NCBI RefSeq assembly: GCF_001591045.1
Contig: NZ_BCUA01000004.1
Location: 33,065 to 97,064 of the forward strand
Direction of reading: 5' to 3'
Source: Sphingopyxis granuli NBRC 100800
GTDB taxonomy: Bacteria; Pseudomonadota; Alphaproteobacteria; Sphingomonadales; Sphingomonadaceae
Length of the DNA: 64,000 nt
The position numbers and the translations under genes were made by a program. A model generated the notes under the pieces. That model did not search any database. It saw only the letters and a list, made by a program, of their open reading frames with translations, and was not told the origin of the DNA. Positions 51,857-61,192 of this stretch are shown in pieces; positions within the stretch are counted from its first letter, which is position 1; every line of letters starts with the position of its first letter.

Positions 51857-53509
51857 ATGAGAAAGACGCTCCACCTCGCCGCCGCGCTGACCGCGATGCC
51901 GCTGCTGTCGCTTGCCGCGGCGACGCCGCTCGCCGCGCAGGAACAGGCCGCGCGCCCGGACCATGCGGCGCTCGTCGCGCTCTACGACGCGTTCCGCGCC
52001 TTCGTGCCGCCGCCGATGGTGAAGGGCGTCCCCGATTATTCGCCGCCGGCGATGGCGAAGCAATATGAGGAGCTGAAGCGGTTCCAGGCCCGGCTCGCGG
52101 CGATCGACGACAGCGGCTGGCCGGTGTCCGAGCGCGTCGATTACATGGTCGTGCTCGCGGAAATGCGCGGGCTGGAATTCCAGCACCGCGTCGTTCAGCC
52201 GTGGAAGCGCGACCCCGCTTTCTACAGCACCACCAACCTCGGCTTCGGGCCGAAGATGCACGGCGCGATCGCGATCCCGAAACTGCCGCTGCCCAAGGAC
52301 AAGCTGGCCGAGTTCACGGCGCGGCTGAACGCCGTGCCCGAAGCGTTGCGCCAGGCGCGCGTCAACCTGACCGAGCCGCGCGGCGACCTCGCCCGGCTGG
52401 GAATCGCGCAGAAGCAGGTCGAGGTGAACGTCTATGGCGAGCTCGCGGCGCGGGCGGCGCAGGTGCAGCCTGCGCTGGTCGCGCCGGCGAAGCGGGCGCA
52501 GGCCGCCGCCGCGGAGTTCAAGGCGTGGCTCGAAAGCATCGAGGCGGGGCTTCCGGCGCACGGCGGCGTGGGCCGGGACAATTATGCCTGGTATCTGAAG
52601 AACGTCCTGCTGCTGCCCTATACGCCCGAGGACATCGCCGTGATCGGCGAGCGCGAATATCAGCGGCAGGTGGCCTTCCTGAAGATCGAGGAGCATCGCA
52701 ACCGCCACATCGCGATGCCCGAGCCGGTGCAGACGCGCGCCGAATTCGACGCCAAGCGCAAGGCCGAGGACGAGGATCTGCTGACATTCCTGCGCGACGG
52801 CGACTGGGTGACGATCCCCGATTATGTGCAGCACGATCCCGAGGAGGGGCCGTATCAGTTCCCGTTCGAGAAGGACCCGGCCAAGCCGGGGCTGTTCGAT
52901 CCGCCGCTGCATCTCCATTTCTTCTTCCAGGCGGAGTTCCGCGACGGGCGCCCGCTGCGCGCGCACAACCTGCCCGGCCACGCCTTCGACGCGCTGCAGG
53001 CGGCGCGCGACACGCGGCCGATCCGCGGCAAGCCGCGCCTGTTCTTCGTCAACGGCCTGCGCAACGAGGGCTGGGCCTTTTACCTGGAAGAGATGATCCT
53101 GCAGGCCGGGCTGCTCGAGGACCGGCCCAAGACGCGCGAAATCGACTATATCCTGGGCGCGAAGCGCGCCGCGCGCATCCTGCCCGAGCTGAAGATGCAG
53201 GCGAACGAATGGACCTGGAAGCAGGCCAACGCCTCGCTGATCGCGCGCACGCCGAAGTGGATGGAGCACGGCGACGCGGTGGCGCAGTTCGATATCGAGC
53301 TTTATCTGCGCCAGCCCGGCTATGGCATCGGCTATTACATGGGCAAGGTCGAACTCGAGAAACTGCTCGCCGACGTCGCGATGCAGGAAGGCGACAGGTT
53401 CGACATCAAATCCTTCCACGACCGTTTCCGCGCCGCCGGGTCGATCCCGATCTCCCTCATCCGCTGGGAAATGACCGGCCGCGACGACGAGATCCGGGCG
53501 CTGCGCTAA
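51857..53509 (+). CDS. DUF885 family secreted protein, motif-degenerate paralogue
   Basis: The 550-residue protein has a signal peptide (RKTLHLAAALTAMPLLSLAA) and the DUF885 fold. The HExxPGH position reads AHNLPGH at 369-375, so both the first histidine and the glutamate are replaced, while NEGWAFYLEEMILQAG downstream is kept. The 19.6-kb copy shares the PxxFPxD and FYLEE style, suggesting these two form a subgroup distinct from the two intact copies. Metal-dependent catalysis is doubtful unless other residues serve. AAGGGA precedes ATG 51857. It is co-oriented with the aminotransferase. Confidence 0.85.
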   Translation: MRKTLHLAAALTAMPLLSLAAATPLAAQEQAARPDHAALVALYDAFRAFVPPPMVKGVPDYSPPAMAKQYEELKRFQARLAAIDDSGWPVSERVDYMVVLAEMRGLEFQHRVVQPWKRDPAFYSTTNLGFGPKMHGAIAIPKLPLPKDKLAEFTARLNAVPEALRQARVNLTEPRGDLARLGIAQKQVEVNVYGELAARAAQVQPALVAPAKRAQAAAAEFKAWLESIEAGLPAHGGVGRDNYAWYLKNVLLLPYTPEDIAVIGEREYQRQVAFLKIEEHRNRHIAMPEPVQTRAEFDAKRKAEDEDLLTFLRDGDWVTIPDYVQHDPEEGPYQFPFEKDPAKPGLFDPPLHLHFFFQAEFRDGRPLRAHNLPGHAFDALQAARDTRPIRGKPRLFFVNGLRNEGWAFYLEEMILQAGLLEDRPKTREIDYILGAKRAARILPELKMQANEWTWKQANASLIARTPKWMEHGDAVAQFDIELYLRQPGYGIGYYMGKVELEKLLADVAMQEGDRFDIKSFHDRFRAAGSIPISLIRWEMTGRDDEIRALR

Positions 53510-53516
53510 ACGAAAG

Positions 53517-53549
53517 GGCCCGCACGAAGCAATGCGCCGCGTGCGGGCC
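53517..53549. terminator. bidirectional hairpin terminator
   Basis: GGCCCGCAC (53517-53525) and GTGCGGGCC (53541-53549) form a perfect 9-bp stem with a 15-base loop between the convergent DUF885 and autotransporter stops. No long T-run is present. Confidence 0.5.
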
Positions 53550-53560
53550 GACGATCCCGG

Positions 53561-56500
53561 TCAGAAGGCGATCCGCGCCGTGATCCGCGCGCCGTGGCTC
53601 TGGCGGCCCGAAGCGAGGGCGCCGCTGTAGGCCGCGCCGATGTGGAAGCCGCCCGCGCGATAGTCGAAGCCGGCCTCGACCTCCGCCGCATTCTTCGGGA
53701 TCGCGCTGCCGCGGATCGCGAACGATGGTCCGCCCGCGACGAACCGGCCGTTCGCCAGCGCGGCGCGGTCGCCGAACGCGCGGTTCCACGCCAGCGACGC
53801 ATAGGGCTGAAAGCCCGGCGCGTCGGCGTTGAGGCGCCCGCGGACGCCGAGGCTGAGGAAGCTCGTGTCCTGCCCGGCGTCGGCGACGGCGAGCGCGCCG
53901 CTGCCGCCCGTCTCCGCGAAATCGTCGCTGCGGGTGCGGACATAGGCGAGGCGCGCGAAGGGCGTGATCGCGGCGCCGCCCGCCGCCAGATCATATCCCA
54001 TTTCGCCGAAGAGCTGGAGCGTGTCGGCGTCGCGGCCGGAGGTCAGCGTCTGGGCGAGCGGCGCGACGGTGACGGTGCGGCTGGTGTCGATGGCGTGCCA
54101 GCCATAGCTGACCCCGAGCGCGCCGCCGAAGCCCGCGCCGGTGCCGTAGCTGGCATGGAGCGCCAGATATTTGCTGTCGACATCCGCATGGTCGCCGCGG
54201 CCGCCCTGCCGGAAATCGGAAGTGCCGATGCCTGCGGAGAGCGCCGCCGCGAAGCCGTTGCCGCCGATGCCGACGCCGGCGACCAGCCCCTTGTGATCGG
54301 TGTCTATCGCGCGCTGGCCGCCGCGGGCATCGAAATCGCCCCAGCCGCCGAAGGCCGATCCCCACACGAACAGGCCGCTTTCGTCCGGGACGGGAAGGCC
54401 GAGCAGGGCGCCGCGCAGATGGCGGCTCTCGTCGGTCAGCCCGCTGACCGCGCCCGAAAGCAGCTCGCCCGACAGCTCGGTATAGGCCGCCTGGGCGGTC
54501 GCCGCGCTCTGCACGAGCACCGCCTCGAACAGAGGATTGTCGAAACCGAGCGCTTCGATGGCCGTGGCGACGCCCGTCTGGTTGAACCCCAGCGCGACGT
54601 CGGCGAAACCGATGTCGTTGCGATAGAGCGACAGCGTCACGCGGTCGGGGCCGTAACGCAGCAGCGGATCGAGGAAGGCGAGGTTCGACGTCACCGATCC
54701 GAAGCGTCCCTCGACGCCGCCCGCGCCGGTCAGGATGACATAGTCGGTGCGCGGCCGGTAATCGCCGCTCTCCGCCAGCACCGCGACCTTCGCCGTGGCG
54801 CTGATCGTGACCCGGCCCGTCGCGTCGATCCGGTCGGCCTCGCCCGCGGCATTGGCCTCGACCTCATAGGTCGACCCGGCCGCGAACGCGAGGTCGCCGG
54901 CGACCGTCAGGCGCCCGATCGAGTTGCCGGGCGCGATGGTGCCCCCCGCGGCCGCGGTGGTCGAGCCGACCGTGCCGTTGCCGCCGAGCACGCCGCCTGC
55001 ATTGATCGTCACCGGCGAGGCGATCGAACCGTTGACCGCGAGCGTGCCGCCGTTGATCGTCGTCGGCCCGGTGTAGACATTGTCGCCGGTCAGGTTCAGC
55101 GTCCCGGCGCCGGTCTTGACGAGGCCGCCGGTCCCCGAAATCGTCCCGCCGAACGCGCTGTTGTCGTCCTGATCGACGGTCAACCGGTTGGCGCCGACGA
55201 CGACCTGCGAATTATCCTCGCCCGACAGGCCGCCGATCACCTGATCCGTGCCGGTGATGTCGAGCGTCCCCCCGGCGCCGAGGTCGAACTGCGTTTCCGG
55301 CGCGATGACGCCGCCGATGCGGACCGCACCGCCGAAGATGTTGGTGACGCCCTGAAAGCTGTAATCGCCGAGGAAGGCCAGCGTGCCGGCGCCGCGCTTG
55401 TCGAGGATGCCGCTGCCCGAAAAGGCGCCGAGGAAATCATAGCTGTCGGACCGGTCGAAGACGAAGCGGCCGTCGTTGACGATTCCGCCCGCAAAGCTTC
55501 CTTCGGTGCCGCCCGCGCCGAGCGTGAAGACGCCGTCGCCCTGTGTCCGGACGTCGCCGGCGAGCTGTCCGGTCAGGACGAGCCCGCCGTTCGCGATCGT
55601 CGTGCCGCCGCTGTGGGCCATGTTGGCGGTGTCGAGCGTGAGCACGGCGTCGCCGACGAGTTCGACCGCGCCCGTTCCCGTCATGGCGATGTCCGCGAAG
55701 CCGGACAGCGCGGCATCGTCGTCGAAATCGAGCACGAGCCGCCCGGCGTTCACCACCGACGCGGTACCGATCGGGTTCGCCCCGGCGGCTTCGTTGATGT
55801 GCAGCGCTGCGCCCGCGCCGATCGACACGGTATCGAAGGCGCCGACCGCTCCCGAGGTCGACCAATAGCCCGCGTCGACGTTCAATATCTCGAAATCATG
55901 CGCCGCGCCGAGCATCTGCGCGGTCGTGAGTTCCAATATGTCGCCTTCGAGAGCGAGCGTGTCGGTGCCCGCCCCCGCTTCGATCGCGCCGGTGATCGTG
56001 CTGCCCGTGCGCAATGTCACCACGTCGTCATAGTCGCCGAGTTCGATGGCGACGCCTGCGCCGCCGCGCAGCGTGCCGCTATTCTCGACGGTCGCCCGGA
56101 CGTAGCTGGTCAGCGCCGCGCCGTCGGCGCTGGCGATCGTGCCGCTGTTGACGATGCTCGCGGTGAAGCCGTCGGGCCCGCCCGCATCGCCCTGCACCAG
56201 CACGCCGCCGACCGTGCCGTCGATGGTGCCGGCGTTGGCGATCGTGCCGCCGCCCGACAGGATGATGCCGAACCGCTCGCCGATGATCGTGCCGGCGGCG
56301 GCATTGGAGACCTGTGCGACATAATCGGCCTGCGCCTGGGCATCGTGGCGGAAGATCGAGATGCCGTCGGCGAGGCTGGCGCCGGTGCCGCTGATCGTAC
56401 CGCTGTTGGTGACGCGGCCGCCGCCCATCAGGCGAAGCCCGTCGTTGCTTTCGCCCGCTATGGTGCCGCTGTTCGAGACCTCGGTCGCCGCCGCGAAAGT

Positions 56501-58297
56501 GATGAGGTTGTTCGTGCCCGGCTCGCGGAAATCGCCCGCGACGATGCCGCCGCCCGCGCCCGAAATGACGCCCGCGTTGACGATGCGCGATTCGCCGGCC
56601 GAGACGAAGACGCCGGCGTCGGACGCCGCGGCGCCGTTGCCGCGGATCGTGCCGGCGTTGGCGATATCGACAGCCCCCAGCCGCGCCAGCACGCCCGACG
56701 TCGCGCCGGCGATCGTGCCCCCGGCCCGGTTGTCGATCGTCAGCGCGCCCGACTGGTTGTTGGCGATGCCGGAGCCTGCCGTTCCGGTGATGGCGCCGCT
56801 GTTTTCAAGCGACGCCTGTTCGAGGATGCCGCCGAAGGTGGCGCCGTCGGCGCCGGTCAGCGTGCCGCTGTTGCGGATCGCGGCCGATCCGCCGAGGATC
56901 GGGTCGCTCTGGACGGCGATGGCCGCCAACCCACCGCGGATCGTGCCGGCGTTGGCGATGGCGGACGGTCCGGAGAGGATGGCGCCGAAACGGTCGCCGG
57001 TGATCAGGCCGCTGGCCGCATTGTCGAGGCTGACGATCTCGCCCGGCCGCAGGGCCGAAGCGAGCATCGAGACGCCGTCGGTCAGCGATCCCGACATCCC
57101 CCGGATCGTGCCGCTGTTGACGACGGTGCCGCCCCCCATCAGCCGGATGCCGTCGTTGTTTTCGCCGATGATGGTGCCGCTGTTGCGGATCGACGTGGCC
57201 CCGGCGTTCGATTCGAAGCTGTCGGTTTCCGGGTTGTAATAGGCGTCGGTCACGATGCCGAAGGTCGCTCCGCTTATCGTGCCGCTGTTGACGATCGACG
57301 ATGTCCCTGCCAGCAGGACGACGCCGCCGTCGGGCGTCGTATTGCCCGCATCGGCGCCGTTGCCGCGAATGACGCCGTCGTTGTTGACGGTGACGCCGCC
57401 AAAGCGCGCGACAATCGCGGACCGGGCGCCCGTGATCTGGCCCCCGTCGCGATTGTCGACGACGAGCACGCCCGGCTGGTCGTTGACGATGCCATGGCGC
57501 GCCGTACCGGCGATGGTGCCGCTATTGTCGAGCGATGCCTGTTCGAGGATGCCGCCGAAGGTGACGCCGTCGCCGCCGGTCAGCGTGCCGCCGTTGCGGA
57601 TCGCTGCCGTTCCGCCGAGGATCGGATCGCTCTGCACCGCGATCGCCGCCTCGCCGCCGCTGATCGCGCCGGCATTGTCGATGGTGGACGGGCCGGTCAG
57701 GATCGCGCCGAACCGCGCCCCCGCGATCGTGCCGCCCGCCGCATTGTCGAGGGTGACCGCTTCGCCCGGCGTCAGGGCCGACGCCAGCATCGAGACGCCG
57801 TCGGTCAGCGATCCCGACAGGCCCCGGATCGATCCGCTGTTGATGACGCTGCCGCCGCCGAACAGGCGGATGCCGTCGTTCTGGCTGCCGGTGATCTGTC
57901 CGCTGTTCTCGACGCGGGTCCGCGGGGCGTTCGATTCGAAGCTGTCGGTTCCGGCGTCGTAATAGACATCGGTGGCGATGCCGAACATCGTTCCGTCGAT
58001 CGTGCCGCTGTTGACGATGTGCGACGAACCGGCGCGAAGGACGATGCCGCCGTCGGGGCTGTCGTTGCTGCCGCTGGTGCCGTTGCTGCAGATCGCCCCG
58101 GCGTTGGTCACGTCGACGGGACCATTGTTCGCCAGGATGCCGATCCGGTCGCCGCAGACGGTCTGCGCCGGCCCGACGTCGATCGACAGGCGCGCGGCCT
58201 GATCGTTGGCGATGCCGACGGTCTGGGCCTGCGCCGCGGCGGCCGGGACCAGGAAGGCCGAAGAAATGAGAAACCGTTGCTTCAGTGAAAGAATCAT
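53561..58297 (-). CDS. autotransporter (type V secretion) with repetitive passenger
   Basis: The 1578-residue protein secretes itself through the outer membrane. After a signal peptide (LSLKQRFLISSAFLVPAAAAQA) the passenger is a long beta-helix made of NSGTI-type turns. Later it holds passenger-associated repeats (GAGTLNLTGDNVYTGPTTI, NGGTLAVNGSI). The final 270 or so residues form the autotransporter barrel, ending RITARIAF with terminal phenylalanine. The first 720 residues consist of three tandem units of about 241 residues. Few cysteines are present, normal for the class. Function may be adhesion; no protease triad was seen. It is divergent from a LuxR gene. Confidence 0.9.
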   Translation of the reverse strand: MILSLKQRFLISSAFLVPAAAAQAQTVGIANDQAARLSIDVGPAQTVCGDRIGILANNGPVDVTNAGAICSNGTSGSNDSPDGGIVLRAGSSHIVNSGTIDGTMFGIATDVYYDAGTDSFESNAPRTRVENSGQITGSQNDGIRLFGGGSVINSGSIRGLSGSLTDGVSMLASALTPGEAVTLDNAAGGTIAGARFGAILTGPSTIDNAGAISGGEAAIAVQSDPILGGTAAIRNGGTLTGGDGVTFGGILEQASLDNSGTIAGTARHGIVNDQPGVLVVDNRDGGQITGARSAIVARFGGVTVNNDGVIRGNGADAGNTTPDGGVVLLAGTSSIVNSGTISGATFGIVTDAYYNPETDSFESNAGATSIRNSGTIIGENNDGIRLMGGGTVVNSGTIRGMSGSLTDGVSMLASALRPGEIVSLDNAASGLITGDRFGAILSGPSAIANAGTIRGGLAAIAVQSDPILGGSAAIRNSGTLTGADGATFGGILEQASLENSGAITGTAGSGIANNQSGALTIDNRAGGTIAGATSGVLARLGAVDIANAGTIRGNGAAASDAGVFVSAGESRIVNAGVISGAGGGIVAGDFREPGTNNLITFAAATEVSNSGTIAGESNDGLRLMGGGRVTNSGTISGTGASLADGISIFRHDAQAQADYVAQVSNAAAGTIIGERFGIILSGGGTIANAGTIDGTVGGVLVQGDAGGPDGFTASIVNSGTIASADGAALTSYVRATVENSGTLRGGAGVAIELGDYDDVVTLRTGSTITGAIEAGAGTDTLALEGDILELTTAQMLGAAHDFEILNVDAGYWSTSGAVGAFDTVSIGAGAALHINEAAGANPIGTASVVNAGRLVLDFDDDAALSGFADIAMTGTGAVELVGDAVLTLDTANMAHSGGTTIANGGLVLTGQLAGDVRTQGDGVFTLGAGGTEGSFAGGIVNDGRFVFDRSDSYDFLGAFSGSGILDKRGAGTLAFLGDYSFQGVTNIFGGAVRIGGVIAPETQFDLGAGGTLDITGTDQVIGGLSGEDNSQVVVGANRLTVDQDDNSAFGGTISGTGGLVKTGAGTLNLTGDNVYTGPTTINGGTLAVNGSIASPVTINAGGVLGGNGTVGSTTAAAGGTIAPGNSIGRLTVAGDLAFAAGSTYEVEANAAGEADRIDATGRVTISATAKVAVLAESGDYRPRTDYVILTGAGGVEGRFGSVTSNLAFLDPLLRYGPDRVTLSLYRNDIGFADVALGFNQTGVATAIEALGFDNPLFEAVLVQSAATAQAAYTELSGELLSGAVSGLTDESRHLRGALLGLPVPDESGLFVWGSAFGGWGDFDARGGQRAIDTDHKGLVAGVGIGGNGFAAALSAGIGTSDFRQGGRGDHADVDSKYLALHASYGTGAGFGGALGVSYGWHAIDTSRTVTVAPLAQTLTSGRDADTLQLFGEMGYDLAAGGAAITPFARLAYVRTRSDDFAETGGSGALAVADAGQDTSFLSLGVRGRLNADAPGFQPYASLAWNRAFGDRAALANGRFVAGGPSFAIRGSAIPKNAAEVEAGFDYRAGGFHIGAAYSGALASGRQSHGARITARIAF
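56771..58216 (-). repeat. two in-phase 723-bp tandem repeats in the autotransporter gene
   Basis: Units 57494-58216 and 56771-57493 are each exactly 723 bp (241 codons), aligning from GIANDQ/GIVNDQ with shared stretches such as GSLTDGVSMLASAL and SDPILGG. A third, more diverged unit begins at 56770 (GIANNQ) and runs to about 56050. Exact equal length and in-frame joining indicate recent duplication and allow length change by recombination. Confidence 0.8.
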
Positions 58298-58438
58298 GCC
58301 CTGTCCCCGTTGTTCGTTTTTGGCGCCGCGCGTGCGGCTTCTGCTCATCGAAGCGCCGTAGCGGGGGGGATGGCGGGGGGCATCACCACTAATGGGGAAT
58401 TCTGCGCCATTCGGGCGACATCCAAACGCACCGAAAAT

Positions 58439-58466
58439 TTGACAGCGCGCGCCATTTTCCTAATCT
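58439..58466 (+). promoter_or_regulatory. sigma-70-type promoter of the LuxR gene, leaderless
   Basis: TTGACA (58439-58444), a 16-base spacer and TAATCT (58461-58466) form a near-consensus promoter. Expected transcription start is 58472-58474, which is the A of the gene's ATG at 58473. That fits the absence of any ribosome site. Confidence 0.6.
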
Positions 58467-58472
58467 GTGCAG

Positions 58473-59570
58473 ATGGATGCGAGGGGGTATCTGGAAACGC
58501 GCGAGGCCCTGATCCAGGCGCCGTTCGAGCCGGCGCGCTGGGCCGATGCGCTGACGTCGCTCGCGTCGCTGTGCCACGCGACCAGCGCCCAGCTGCTTTC
58601 GTTCGGGCCGACCCGCTTCAATCCGATGGTGGCACCGGGCGTCGGCGAGGCCGACGTGATGGATTTCCTGGCCATCGGCGGCATGGACCCGGCGACGAAT
58701 CATGGCCTTGCCGCCATGCTGCGCGCGGATGCCGGGCATGTGGTGACGGACCATGAATATCTGTCGGACCACGACCGCCGCCGCGACCCCCTCTACAACG
58801 AGTTTTTCGCGAAATATGACGGCCATTTCGTCAGCAGCGGCGTCCTGTTCCGCGAAGGCGGCAGGCTGCGCAACCTCAACCTTTTCCACCATCGCCGGCA
58901 GCAGGGGCTGGGGCCGAACGAATCGGGCCTGATGGCGCGGCTGCTCCCGCATTTCGCCAAGGCCGTCGACCTGTCGATCCAGCTGGAAGGGCGCGCCGCA
59001 TCGCTGAGCACGAACGCGATCGAGCAGGCCGGCCCGGCGACGATCCTGTGCCAGGCCGACGGAAAGATCGTCGCCGCCGGCCGCAAGGCCGAGGCGATGC
59101 TGTCGCGGGGCGATGTCGTCGGCGCGCGCGACGGGCGGCTGCGCCTGTCGTGCCGCGAGGCGCAGGCCGAACTGGATATGCGAATCGCGGCGGCGGCGCG
59201 GCGGTTCGCGCCCGAATCGGGCAGCGTGATGGTGCAGCGCCCCTGCGACCGGCGCATCCGCATCGCATGCGCGCCGGTCCCCGAAGGCGATCACAACCGC
59301 TTTCTCGAACCGCTGGCCTTGCTGATGATCCGCGACGACGACCGGCCGATGCTCGACCGCCGGGCGGTGGGACGGACCTTCGCGCTCACCGAAGCCGAGA
59401 CCAGCATCGCCGAACTGCTGATCGAAGGCGCGTCCTCCTCCCGCATCGCCGAGGTGCGGGGCGTTTCGGTGGAAACGGTCAACAGCCAGATCAAGTCCAT
59501 CCTGTCCAAGACCGGATGTTCCAAGCGCTCCGAAATCCCGAACCTGATGCGGATGTATCTGTCGCTGTAG
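58473..59570 (+). CDS. LuxR-type helix-turn-helix transcriptional regulator
   Basis: The 365-residue protein has an N-terminal sensor-like region of about 290 residues and a C-terminal LuxR DNA-binding domain (LTEAETSIAELLIEGASSSRIAEV, then SVETVNSQIKSILSKTGC), with the recognition helix in VSVETVNSQIKSIL. The N-terminal part does not look like an acyl-homoserine-lactone or receiver domain; an HHRRQQGLG and a PAS-like middle (QADGKIVAAGRKAEAML) suggest a small-molecule sensor. No Shine-Dalgarno is visible and the promoter at 58439-58466 predicts a leaderless message. It is divergent from the autotransporter, a possible target. Confidence 0.85.
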   Translation: MDARGYLETREALIQAPFEPARWADALTSLASLCHATSAQLLSFGPTRFNPMVAPGVGEADVMDFLAIGGMDPATNHGLAAMLRADAGHVVTDHEYLSDHDRRRDPLYNEFFAKYDGHFVSSGVLFREGGRLRNLNLFHHRRQQGLGPNESGLMARLLPHFAKAVDLSIQLEGRAASLSTNAIEQAGPATILCQADGKIVAAGRKAEAMLSRGDVVGARDGRLRLSCREAQAELDMRIAAAARRFAPESGSVMVQRPCDRRIRIACAPVPEGDHNRFLEPLALLMIRDDDRPMLDRRAVGRTFALTEAETSIAELLIEGASSSRIAEVRGVSVETVNSQIKSILSKTGCSKRSEIPNLMRMYLSL

Positions 59571-59614
59571 CGCGGCGGCGCCTATAGGCGAGATGTATCG
59601 ACCGGGAGGCTGCG

Positions 59615-61179
<1,565 letters not shown>

Positions 61180-61192
61180 TACGGTGCCGCGC

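Noticed and set aside
53594..58288. Very long open frame on the plus strand opposite the autotransporter (over 1500 codons)
   Set aside because: It mirrors the codon periodicity of the GC-rich, repetitive autotransporter gene and encodes an Arg/Ala/Asp-rich sequence without recognisable domains. The minus-strand protein has a signal peptide, repeats and barrel.
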